From assembly GCF_029892785.1 (NCBI RefSeq), contig NZ_JARXXA010000004.1:248001-312000 (forward strand): 64,000 nt of DNA, given 5' to 3'. Of the stretch, positions 8,285 to 15,673 are shown piece by piece. The position numbers were made by a program, and so were the translations under genes. Origin of the DNA: Parabacteroides sp. PH5-46 (lineage in GTDB: Bacteria; Bacteroidota; Bacteroidia; Bacteroidales; Tannerellaceae). The notes beneath the pieces were generated by a model. That model did not search any database. It was given only the letters and a program-made list of their open reading frames with translations, and was not told the origin of the DNA. The stretch's first letter is position 1. Each line of letters opens with the position of its first letter.

Positions 8285-8455
8285 ATGTCTTTAAAATTTA
8301 GAAAAGTACAGTACAAAGTGTTGAGTGGCGCAGATGCCGGAAAAATGAAAACGTATGCAAGGGCTAAATCAGCCGGTCGTTGCGATATGCAAAAGTTGTG
8401 TAAGCTGATATCGGCTCGGTCGGCTATGTCGAGTGCGGATGTGAAACTTGTATAG
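8285..8455 (+). pseudogene. 5' part of a split HU-family (HU-HIG) gene
   Basis: The ATG at 8285 opens 52 codons that match the N-terminus of Bacteroidales HU-like DNA-binding proteins (MSLKFRKVQYKVLSGADAGK, then a helical MQKLCKLISARSAMSSADV segment). At GTGAAA (8441-8446) the sequence runs into the mobile element and stops three codons later at TAG (8453-8455). The missing remainder starts in the same frame at GTGAAA in 15140-15145. Rejoining the two gives a single 142-codon frame with the expected helix-strand order. The 56-aa product as it stands lacks the DNA-binding beta arm and is unlikely to work. Confidence 0.88.
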
Positions 8456-8470
8456 ATATAGTGGTATTTA
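8441..8470 (+). other. attL of the serine-recombinase element
   Basis: Host side GCGGAT, core GTGAAA (8441-8446), then element arm ending in GTGGTATTTA (8461-8470). That arm is the exact reverse complement of TAAATACCAC at 15112-15121 in attR. A further hairpin ATCTTGA/TCAAGAT lies at 8496-8513 inside the element. Confidence 0.82.
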
Positions 8471-8529
8471 TTAAATCCCTTGTATTCAGTCATATATCTT
8501 GATTTGTCAAGATGTTAGGTTTTGTTTAT

Positions 8530-9210
8530 TTAACATTTAGAATCAAAAAGCAAATGAACTCTTTGAATAGCTTTAATTGTAAATGTTTTCCCTTTGCTTG
8601 TATAAAAACCAGCTTTATTAAGCTCTCTCATAATTTCAGCCCAAGTCTTATTTTGTTCTTTTAATGACTTGATGAAAGCATAGGCTCGCTTGTTGTTTTC
8701 ATTATCATAAGCTTTATTTTTTCTTGTAGCTTTACTATTTTCAATAGCTTGGTCTAAGTTGTCACGTAAATTATTAGGTTTCCCCAATAATGCTCCTTTT
8801 TGTTTTTTTGCTTGCAATGCTTTTTTGGTTCTTTCGCTGATAAGTTCCCTTTCATACTGAGCTAAAGATGCAAAAATGCCAAGAGTTAGTGTATTGAGCT
8901 GAGGCATATCGACACAACAAATATCTATACCTGAATTTCTCACATTAAACAGAAATTCCACATTTCTACTTAAACGATCTAATTTAGCTATGATGATTGT
9001 TGCTTTATTTCTCTTACATGATTCTAATGCTTTATGAAGTTCTATCCGTTCATTGTGTTTACCACTTTCTTGTTCTTCATACGAATCAATAATAATTCCG
9101 TCTATTCTTTTTGTATAATCCTTTACAGTGTTTTTTTGAGCATCAATACCTAAATCTTGCCCTTTTTTGCTCGTTCTATAGTAGGCTACAAATTTTTGTT
9201 GTGTTTTCAT
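8530..9210 (-). CDS. Small serine recombinase (resolvase/invertase family)
   Basis: A 226-aa protein starting at the ATG at 9210, preceded by GAGAGTAATAAAT; the longer open frame upstream is not needed. The N-terminal catalytic domain has YYRTS with the predicted nucleophile Ser14, then AKLDRLSRN and ERELISERTKKAL, all standard for resolvases/invertases. A C-terminal helix-turn-helix region (about 175-222, TWAEIMRELNKAGF) would bind DNA. It lies 60 bases inside attL and reads towards it. It could resolve co-integrates, invert a segment, or be a second mobility enzyme. Its substrate site is not evident. Confidence 0.88.
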   Translation of the reverse strand: MKTQQKFVAYYRTSKKGQDLGIDAQKNTVKDYTKRIDGIIIDSYEEQESGKHNERIELHKALESCKRNKATIIIAKLDRLSRNVEFLFNVRNSGIDICCVDMPQLNTLTLGIFASLAQYERELISERTKKALQAKKQKGALLGKPNNLRDNLDQAIENSKATRKNKAYDNENNKRAYAFIKSLKEQNKTWAEIMRELNKAGFYTSKGKTFTIKAIQRVHLLFDSKC

Positions 9211-9899
9211 ATTTATTACTCTCTTTCCTGATTTGATGCAAAGATAAGAAATAATGTCATAAACCAAACGGACGTTTAGCAAATGACATTTATCTATAAA
9301 GCAATAAATTTGAAAAAGAGTATTGAAAGAAAGGTTAATGACATCTATGGTATAAAGCAAAGGCTAAGTAAGTATGTATTAATTGAAAATAAAAAAAAGA
9401 GGCACACCCCTATCTAAAGTAGGGATTCAGAACATATAATTCACTTTCTATTACAGCAATTAATCTTACCACCACTTGATTTCAGAATGAGTATATATTT
9501 GAAAATCAATCGCTATACAGAAATGTGGAGCAATATTTTAGTAGTATCCTTCCTCGAATAAGAAGTTTTTACCTTTCCCTTGATTGTTATATTTTAATAC
9601 TTTGCCTTATCTTTACACCAAATCTATGGAGATAGATTCATTTTAATTTGAGCGTAACTATTATTCTTGTCTCAGAAATCGGCAAAATTTCAACCATACT
9701 GGAGTAATAGCAATTAATGCTCATGTCTTTGCTTATAATCTTATGATAAAGATATATGGCAAATGGCGTGGGCTGTTGCTAAGTATTTGTATGGTGGGCA
9801 TTGCCGATGCCTTTGAGACAGAGAAAAGTAGCAGTTCCCACGCTTTTTATTTTTAATGCCGAACGAAGGGAGCAGGGAGGCAGAAGATATTATATGTAT
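9211..9899 (+). other. Gene-free spacer with a multi-stem terminator-like structure
   Basis: Between the recombinase and the cargo genes there is no convincing gene. At 9766-9843 a complex fold is evident: outer arms GCGTGGG (9766-9772)/CCCACGC (9837-9843), inner arms TGCTA/TAGCA (9777-9781/9829-9833), and an apical GGCAT/ATGCC hairpin (9797-9811). TTTTTATTTTT follows (9844-9854), so it can end transcription on the plus strand. The cargo gene begins 46 bases later. A 37-codon frame (9743-9856) runs through the same stems and is probably fortuitous. Confidence 0.55.
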
Positions 9900-10292
9900 A
9901 TGAGAAAGATTTTGTCAATTGTATTGTTGCTATCCTTTTATTCTTTTATGACCAATGCACAAGAATATGTAAAGTTCACAGGTTCAAAATCTGTTTTAAT
10001 GGCCAATGGGCAAGTAATTCATCAAGAAAATGCAAAAGTCCGTGTACTTACCAGAATTGACGATAGCAGTTCTGGAAAACTTTATGTCTATGCAGGACTG
10101 GATGTCCGTCAATTAGAAATAACATCTGTAAAAGTCTCTAAAAAGGCCGGAGAGACATATTATTCTCTTATTTGTATCGGTGGTGAAAGAGGAAATAGAG
10201 AAGAAGCTATGATAGCTATTGATAGGGTTGGGAAAAAAACTTTATTCTTGGGTGACTTTGGAACAAAAACAGGAACAATGATAATCGAATAA
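9900..10292 (+). CDS. Small secreted protein of the element cargo
   Basis: A 130-aa protein from the ATG at 9900 (an in-frame ATG at 9894 is equally possible; the longer frame upstream crosses the terminator-like hairpin). A signal peptide (MRKILSIVLLLSFYSFMTNA) is followed by a predicted signal peptidase I site before QEYVKF. The mature part is beta-rich (SVLMANGQVI, AKVRVLTRID, KLYVYAGLD, SLICIGG). I do not recognise the family. It is first in a run of four plus-strand genes, 10 bases ahead of the next. Confidence 0.6.
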   Translation: MRKILSIVLLLSFYSFMTNAQEYVKFTGSKSVLMANGQVIHQENAKVRVLTRIDDSSSGKLYVYAGLDVRQLEITSVKVSKKAGETYYSLICIGGERGNREEAMIAIDRVGKKTLFLGDFGTKTGTMIIE

Positions 10293-10302
10293 ATTTACTG
10301 CA

Positions 10303-11046
10303 ATGAAAAAAGTTATTATAGTTTTAGTTGTTTGCTTTGTTATATATCAGATGCTATTGAGTGATTGTGAAGAACGCGATAGAAAACAGAGGATAGCTCA
10401 AAGTGAAGAAATGCTGAGAATTGAAAAAGAAAAAAGCACAGTTAATACCCCAACTACTAAACCGGGAAAAAAGACCCCAGAAGTTCCTCGGTATGAAATC
10501 ATCAAAAGAACAAAAACGGATGATTATGTGAAGAAAGTTGAATATAGTGTTAGAATATTTGAAGAACTGACAAAAGAGCATTTGGAGCTTATCGCAAAAG
10601 ATATTAAGAAGAAATCTCCAATAGGCTATGAATATATATTTGTCTCTTATTATATGCCTTCCCATGAAGTTGGTTTTGGCTCATGGGCAATGACACGTAT
10701 TGCTCCAAATACCTTTGAGACACAGATCAATGGCGTTTCCAGAAGTAAAATCCCAAAAACAGAACTGGAAAAAGACAATACGACACAAATTGGTAGATGG
10801 ACTGGCAATTTAATAGGGCATGGAGTTGAGCTAATTATATATAAGAAAGGAAACAAATTATTCTTAAAGAGAACTTTCTCTGACGGTAGTGGCGGTGAAG
10901 ATGAATTGATTGTAAAAAAAATCAATGGAACTTCCAGATATTATTATAAAGACAAGGATAGGCGCTATGAATACTATGTTATTAAGAATGGGGCTTTGCT
11001 TGTCTATGATGATTTAGGAAATCTGGGAGAAAAATATAATCCTTAA
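10303..11046 (+). CDS. Membrane-anchored protein of the element cargo
   Basis: A 247-aa protein with an N-terminal hydrophobic helix (about residues 3-20, VIIVLVVCFVIYQMLL), then a charged stalk (EERDRKQRIAQSEEMLRIEKEK) and a Pro/Thr linker. The globular part (about 62-247) is mixed alpha/beta, Tyr/Lys-rich and ends in repeated beta strands (RTFSDGSGGEDELIV, RYYYKDKDRRYEYYV). Cys22 is preceded by SD, a poor lipobox, so membrane anchoring rather than lipidation is favoured. Family unknown. The close spacing to the genes on either side suggests joint transcription. Confidence 0.6.
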   Translation: MKKVIIVLVVCFVIYQMLLSDCEERDRKQRIAQSEEMLRIEKEKSTVNTPTTKPGKKTPEVPRYEIIKRTKTDDYVKKVEYSVRIFEELTKEHLELIAKDIKKKSPIGYEYIFVSYYMPSHEVGFGSWAMTRIAPNTFETQINGVSRSKIPKTELEKDNTTQIGRWTGNLIGHGVELIIYKKGNKLFLKRTFSDGSGGEDELIVKKINGTSRYYYKDKDRRYEYYVIKNGALLVYDDLGNLGEKYNP

Positions 11047-11088
11047 ATATTTTGATAACGGCTTTTATTTTGTAACTTAGCATAGGAT

Positions 11089-11313
11089 ATGTTCGACCTT
11101 GATGAAATATGGATAGATGTTAATTGTCCAAAATGTAATTATCTATTTGAGATACAAATGATAGATGCAAGATTGGAGAAAAAAGTCTATTGTCCTAATT
11201 GTAAAATAACAATCAAACTTCAAGACAAGGATGCGTCTGTCCATACTTCGGTCAAGGATATAAATAATGCACTGCAAGAGTTAAATAAAAGCCTAAATAA
11301 CCTATTCAAATAA
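11089..11313 (+). CDS. Zinc-ribbon small protein
   Basis: A 74-aa protein with two CxxC knuckles, Cys13-Pro-Lys-Cys16 and Cys35-Pro-Asn-Cys38, spaced like an MJ0042-type zinc ribbon, followed by a C-terminal helix (VKDINNALQELNKSLNNL) suited to dimerisation or partner binding. There is no enzyme domain. It ends 8 bases before the nuclease-like gene, so the two are almost certainly co-transcribed. It may be an RNA/DNA-binding or regulatory partner of that protein. Confidence 0.7.
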   Translation: MFDLDEIWIDVNCPKCNYLFEIQMIDARLEKKVYCPNCKITIKLQDKDASVHTSVKDINNALQELNKSLNNLFK

Positions 11314-11321
11314 GCCCTCTT

Positions 11322-12275
11322 ATGTATTATAATCATCAACTTAGAAGTAACCTTCAGGAATGGAGAAATCAATTGTACAAATCAAATATTAATGATTTTG
11401 CAGACGATCTTTGCTTTTTTTATATAAAGGTAGGCAAAGAAAGTTTACTTGAGTCATTGTTAAATAACATAATAGAAGAACATCCATTAAATGATGATGA
11501 GCTTGATAAATGGATGGAGCAGCTACATTATAATCAAGTACAATATCAAGATGAAAGACATAGATTATCTTACTTCATTCACATGTTCTTCTATTTTTCT
11601 AAATCACGTCAAAGCCCTGCTGATTATATGATATTTTATAATAGCAAACGAGAAGACAGTGTAAGAGAGTTTCTTGATAGAATTATAACTCCTATTGTTA
11701 ATTATTTGCATGATTCTCTTGATAAGGTTAATTCTCTATTGTATATACTTGAAAAATACAAGCTAAGGACAGAATGGTTCACTAAAAATGATTTAAAAGA
11801 AAAATATAGTAATCCAACAAACAAGCAGTATGAAAAAGTTTTTGAAGATAATATAAGACTTTATTTGTTTGATCAGGGTATTGACTACCCGTTTTCAACT
11901 CCTCAATCTTCATCAGGGAGAGCAGATGTTGTTAGTTTAATAGATACGGAAGACCCTTTGGTCATGGAAATTAAAGTATTCGATTCCAGCAAAGATTATA
12001 GGCAAAATAGGATTATAAGTGGATTTGCGCAGATAGTGAAGTATTCGAATGATTATCATAAGGACGTAGGCTATCTCGTTGTTTTCAATCTCGACAATGT
12101 AGAAATTGAAATTGAAAATAATACCCAAGATAAGAAATGGCCAAATAGATTTATTTTCAATGGGAAAACCTATTATATTATTATTATCAATTTAAATGAT
12201 GATGTATCTGCCAGTAAACAAAAGAAAATAAACAAGATTTCTTTATCATACAAAGAACTAACATCAACTGAGTGA
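11322..12275 (+). CDS. PD-(D/E)XK nuclease-like protein
   Basis: A 317-aa protein. Residues about 1-150 are helical with no recognised domain. The C-terminal half carries a PD-(D/E)XK signature: Glu175 (KVFEDNI), Asp202 in GRADVV, Glu216-Ile-Lys218 in VMEIKVF, and Gln237 in GFAQIVKYSNDY, followed by the usual strand GYLVVFN. These positions suggest an intact metal-dependent nuclease core of the restriction-endonuclease fold. Genes of this kind often serve defence or element maintenance. It does not look like a known restriction enzyme, Shedu or Holliday-junction resolvase to me. Its partner is probably the zinc-ribbon protein upstream. Confidence 0.75.
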   Translation: MYYNHQLRSNLQEWRNQLYKSNINDFADDLCFFYIKVGKESLLESLLNNIIEEHPLNDDELDKWMEQLHYNQVQYQDERHRLSYFIHMFFYFSKSRQSPADYMIFYNSKREDSVREFLDRIITPIVNYLHDSLDKVNSLLYILEKYKLRTEWFTKNDLKEKYSNPTNKQYEKVFEDNIRLYLFDQGIDYPFSTPQSSSGRADVVSLIDTEDPLVMEIKVFDSSKDYRQNRIISGFAQIVKYSNDYHKDVGYLVVFNLDNVEIEIENNTQDKKWPNRFIFNGKTYYIIIINLNDDVSASKQKKINKISLSYKELTSTE

Positions 12276-12952
12276 TAGATTATATTTGCTATCTATAAAT
12301 GCCTGATTTTCAATTTTTCCTCAAAGAAGAGGAAAAGTATCTAAAGTGATAGTCTATTCATTTACCTACTAAAGCTAACATGGACAGAAGTGTTGTGTTC
12401 TTGCCAAAGGCAAGAGTGTAAGACCCCCCTCCCCCAAATATAGGTTTATAGTAAATACATAAACATATATATGAGTTTGGGATAATAAGTGAGCTACTTT
12501 GAAGACCCCCCTAAGTCGTCTTTTGAATATATAATTCTAAGACTTCAAAGTAGTGAATCTAATAACCTTGTAAGAACTTACACTAACATCTGTCTTACAA
12601 ACTTTCAATATCAAATGCGGGTTCTTCTGGTATCTCTATTCAATATGGAAACATCATCATATTGGAGACTTTTCCCGACTTATATTGTCAATATGCGAAG
12701 CCTTTATGTAAACCGTACTTGTACCTTTTCTGGTGGTTGGCATATTGAAATCGATGCTATCGATTCTACTCTGGTAAAAAATACCGTATACTAATAAATA
12801 GAGTATTTCAAATGTAAAATGTTTAAAAGTGCCCTTAAGAACCTGTTAAATTCCAATCTAAGGGAGGATGCGAAAAGAGAGAAGGTCGGTAAAAAGCCTT
12901 AAAGATGGCCAATACAGCTTTTGAAAGAACGGGTTAGTGATTCATATAAAAA
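12276..12952. other. Gene-free, structured stretch in the element
   Basis: I see no credible gene. A GTG-initiated 101-codon frame at 12489-12794 has unusual composition and overlaps inverted repeats, so it is not called. Stems include 12314-12336 (TTTTCCTC/GAGGAAAA), TCTTGCC/GGCAAGA near 12400, and 12494-12504/12543-12553 (11-bp arms CTACTTTGAAG/CTTCAAAGTAG, 38-base loop). Others are GTAAG/CTTAC near 12570 and CAATATG/CATATTG near 12641-12665. The density of stems could mean a non-coding RNA or decayed element DNA. Confidence 0.45.
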
Positions 12953-15067
12953 TTATTTTTGATTACATGTTTCCGCCCAGCTTATCCACTGCGTATAATA
13001 CGCCCCTTCATAAGGTTCTGAAGGCTCTTTGTCCTCCTCTGAAATATTATCTAGTTCTGGGATCGTTATACACAGTTCTTTCTTAGCAAACATAATCGTT
13101 TTCTTTAAGATAACCTCCAGCTCTTCTGGATCACATTCTGTCAACCGCTTTTCATTTCCAAATGTTTTTTCTATGAAATTGTAAAGTGTATTTGCTTGAA
13201 TATCTGGGTACTGCTTTGTTATTTGTGTAAAAACAGTTTCAATCATAGATTTCAGTTTGTATGGTAACAAAGCTACTACACCTAATTTGCTGGAATTCTC
13301 TGTTTTCAGTATGTATTGATGCTTGAATTTAGTGAGGTTTGTAGTTTTGTTCATATTCCGAACATCCAATCTATTATAAGGTACAACTGTTACAACAGAG
13401 GATATACCCAGAGAATTGTTTGTTTTAGCTGTATCACGGATCAAATCCAAAGGTACTATATTGTCTTTTATAGTGATGCCATAAAGTAAGTATAATAATT
13501 TTGTTGATACAGTATTTTTAAAATACAATTGCTTCTTTTCTTTATCAAAAAATATAACGCTCTGATTTATATGAAAATAAAACTCTTTTTTGAGTTGGGA
13601 ATAATAATAGAGATAATCAATTACACCATCTTTTCTTTGAACACGAACGATTTTATCAAATCGGGTTATAGTATATATTTTCACTTCCTCAATAACAGCA
13701 TTGATTAAGGTTTTAATTTGATGTATGTCTATTATTTCCTTATAACTGCTTAGGAGTTCTTTAATTTTAATCTTTTGATTTATTTGTCTCTTCAAAAGAG
13801 CAATTTCTGAATTTAGTTTATCTATTTTCTTTTGATTTTGATCTTTGTCTGTATTTATTCTTTTGGCTTCCCTTAGGAATTCATCTTTATCAATAGTGTC
13901 TGCTTTGAACATTACTTTAGTTTTATCTAACTCCTTATTTAATATGGAGAAGACTTTAGCATATTGTTCGATTTCGAGTTCAATCGCTTTGATTTTAGCG
14001 TTTGTTTGTTGCTCCTGAGCCTCTTGAGCTTCTTTGTTCTTTAAATCGCTTATAAAGGGCTGGGAATATGTCCAAATGATTCCATTAAGTGCCCTTTCTG
14101 AAAAAGCAAGACATTCACATGATGTTCCGTAGCATTGCTTTTGAGTATGAATATTTTTAGTGCAAATATATCCTTTCCTTATTAAAGTGGTACATTTTGA
14201 GCCGCAAACACTACAAATTAAAACATCTTTGAGCAAATTGACGTATTTATAGCTCTTATCTATTTTAGTGTTATTTTGTTTTCGTAGTTCTGCACATTTA
14301 TCCCATAACCATGGCTCTACAAGTTTAGGAACAGGTCTAAAGCCTAATTTCACCTGTCTTCCTCCCTTATAATCCTCATTACGCAAAATACGTACAATAT
14401 TTGAATTAACAAGTAAATGTTTAGGATAACCTTTAGCCATACATATACGTCTTAGCTCATTTGTGGAAACACCTGTTTCATAGGTTTTAAAAAGTTCAAG
14501 GACAATATCCGCCTTAGATTTTCCTAATTCCGGTATAATGTCTGTATCAGGGACAATCATTTTATTTTCATCAGCTTTATATCCAAATCTGGTTGTTCCG
14601 CTTACAACCTTACCTAAAGAAACATTTATTTTTTTAGCAGAAATCATTCTATCCTTCATTAGTTTTAGCTCATAGCCAGCATAATACCCTATTACATTCA
14701 ACATTAGACCTGCACTAAAAGATATTTTACCATTATCCAACAGCCAAATATTTTGTGAATAGAAATAGACATTGATTTTATGTTCTTCAAAAAATTCAAT
14801 TAATAAATTGAGTGTTGATTGTTTCCTCCCTAAACGTGATATTTCCCATACTAATACAGTTTTAATGTCATTTTGTATTAGATATTCTTTCATTTCAGAG
14901 AGACCTTCTCTATATCTTTCATCCTTAAGACCAGACATTTTATCTGAGAAAGTTTTTATGATAGCATAATTTTCTTTTTTAGCAAATGATCTTAAATCTT
15001 CAAGTTGCCGATTATAATCCTGTTCTTCTGTTGATACTCTTAAATAGATAACTGCATCTTTAGCCAT
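12953..15067 (-). CDS. Large serine recombinase (integrase of the element)
   Basis: A 704-aa protein starting at the ATG at 15067 (MAKDAVIYLRVSTEEQ). Domains in order: resolvase catalytic domain about 1-150 with nucleophile Ser12 in YLRVSTEEQ and WEISRLGR; recombinase domain about 155-265; zinc-ribbon domain with CSVCGSKC and a second Cys pair about 285-325; a long coiled coil about 345-435; and an extra C-terminal region. This is the full layout of large serine integrases that join attP and attB without host factors. Its start lies 73 bases from the attR core, the usual place for the integrase of such an element. It should both integrate and, with a directionality factor not identified here, excise the element. 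Confidence 0.93.
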   Translation of the reverse strand: MAKDAVIYLRVSTEEQDYNRQLEDLRSFAKKENYAIIKTFSDKMSGLKDERYREGLSEMKEYLIQNDIKTVLVWEISRLGRKQSTLNLLIEFFEEHKINVYFYSQNIWLLDNGKISFSAGLMLNVIGYYAGYELKLMKDRMISAKKINVSLGKVVSGTTRFGYKADENKMIVPDTDIIPELGKSKADIVLELFKTYETGVSTNELRRICMAKGYPKHLLVNSNIVRILRNEDYKGGRQVKLGFRPVPKLVEPWLWDKCAELRKQNNTKIDKSYKYVNLLKDVLICSVCGSKCTTLIRKGYICTKNIHTQKQCYGTSCECLAFSERALNGIIWTYSQPFISDLKNKEAQEAQEQQTNAKIKAIELEIEQYAKVFSILNKELDKTKVMFKADTIDKDEFLREAKRINTDKDQNQKKIDKLNSEIALLKRQINQKIKIKELLSSYKEIIDIHQIKTLINAVIEEVKIYTITRFDKIVRVQRKDGVIDYLYYYSQLKKEFYFHINQSVIFFDKEKKQLYFKNTVSTKLLYLLYGITIKDNIVPLDLIRDTAKTNNSLGISSVVTVVPYNRLDVRNMNKTTNLTKFKHQYILKTENSSKLGVVALLPYKLKSMIETVFTQITKQYPDIQANTLYNFIEKTFGNEKRLTECDPEELEVILKKTIMFAKKELCITIPELDNISEEDKEPSEPYEGAYYTQWISWAETCNQK

Positions 15068-15111
15068 AACCAAAATTTTTAATAGATATGTTTCAAAAAT
15101 AGATATAAAAT

Positions 15112-15145
15112 TAAATACCACAAAATATATTCACTATTCGTGAAA
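15112..15145 (+). other. attR of the serine-recombinase element
   Basis: Element arm TAAATACCAC (15112-15121), then 18 bases, then core GTGAAA (15140-15145) and host sequence GCGATACTG. In the rebuilt attP the centre reads TTC-GT-GAA, so the crossover dinucleotide is probably GT (15140-15141 and 8441-8442). Confidence 0.82.
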
Positions 15146-15412
15146 GCGATACTGGATTCGTTGAACTGGGTGATGGATGTAGAGCTTCAGGCGGGGAATA
15201 TTGTGCAGCTGGGAGAGTTTGGAAATTTCCGCTTGTCGATAAGCTCCCAAGGTACGGATAAGGAAGATGATTTTACAGCTGCCAATATCAAGAAAGCGAA
15301 GATCGTATTCTCGCCCGGAAAAAGCCTGCGTGAAACCAAGGATACCCTGTATTTTGAACATGAGAAGCCTTATGAAAAGGAAAAGGAGTGTAACAGGACT
15401 CACCTTGATTAA
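15140..15412 (+). pseudogene. 3' part of the split HU-family (HU-HIG) gene
   Basis: From GTGAAA at the attR core the frame runs 90 codons to TGA. It encodes the second half of an HU-like protein: helix KAILDSLNWVMDVELQAGN, the turn and strand IVQLGEFGNFRLSI characteristic of the HU fold, and the C-terminal FSPGKSLRETKDTLYFE typical of this Bacteroidales subgroup. It could only be translated here from the GTG, without the N-terminal half. Joined to 8285-8440 it gives a complete 142-aa protein. It overlaps the next gene, so the original HU gene led a small operon. Confidence 0.88.
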
Positions 15413-15656
15413 TCTGCAACTGCTGACGGCAATCCTGCTCACTTTGAGCGGGATTGTCCTCCTGTTCAGCGGCTTTTGGGTAAAACCGGAAGGAGAGATA
15501 GATAGTAGTGTGTTAGTGGCTTTTGGTGAGATCAGCACGTTTGCAGGCGCCTTGTTTGGGGTGGATTATTCTTATCGGTTTAATAGGCTTAATGGACTTA
15601 ATAAACCTAATAAACTTAATAAACCTAATAAACTTAATGGATCTAATAAACTTTAA
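15360..15656 (+). CDS. Small membrane protein with NK-rich repeat tail
   Basis: A 98-aa protein (ATG at 15360, or 15372 for 94 aa) overlapping the end of the HU frame. Two hydrophobic segments (about 15-35, LQLLTAILLTLSGIVLLFSG, and about 50-68, LVAFGEISTFAGALFGV) suggest a two-span inner-membrane protein of holin-like size. The tail is coded by eight 9-base units and reads as Asn-Lys-Leu/Pro repeats. The position just ahead of an M15 peptidase fits a holin-like role, which is an inference from context only. Confidence 0.65.
   Translation: MRSLMKRKRSVTGLTLINLQLLTAILLTLSGIVLLFSGFWVKPEGEIDSSVLVAFGEISTFAGALFGVDYSYRFNRLNGLNKPNKLNKPNKLNGSNKL
15582..15653 (+). repeat. Eight-unit 9-bp coding tandem repeat
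   Basis: Units of the form AATAAACTT/AATAAACCT/AATGGACTT repeat eight times and encode the C-terminal Asn-Xaa-Xaa tail of the membrane protein. Whole-unit changes would keep the frame, so tail length can vary by slippage without breaking the gene. Confidence 0.85.
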
Positions 15657-15673
15657 TATTGAATTTTTTAACT

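Larger units (their letters stand above)
8441..15139. mobile_element. Serine-recombinase integrative element inserted in an HU gene
   Basis: A 6,699-bp element bounded by attL (core at 8441-8446) and attR (core at 15140-15145), sharing GTGAAA. It is visibly AT-richer than its flanks. It contains a small resolvase-like recombinase, four plus-strand cargo genes and, next to attR, a large serine recombinase reading inward. No mobilisation, replication or phage structural genes are seen, so it looks like a compact genomic island moved by site-specific integration. Boundaries come directly from the reconstructable host gene and from symmetry of the rebuilt attP. Confidence 0.88.

Noticed and set aside
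9766-9843. The branched hairpin as an integron attC site
   Set aside because: The GTTRRRY/RYYYAAC core expected of attC is absent and no integron integrase is seen.
9743-9856. A 37-codon frame with a signal-like start
   Set aside because: It coincides exactly with the branched hairpin and its T-run and ends inside the terminator; more likely chance than a gene.
12489-12794. A 101-codon frame starting with GTG in the mobile element
   Set aside because: It crosses several strong inverted repeats, has no recognisable domain, no good upstream translation signal and amino-acid composition unlike neighbouring genes.
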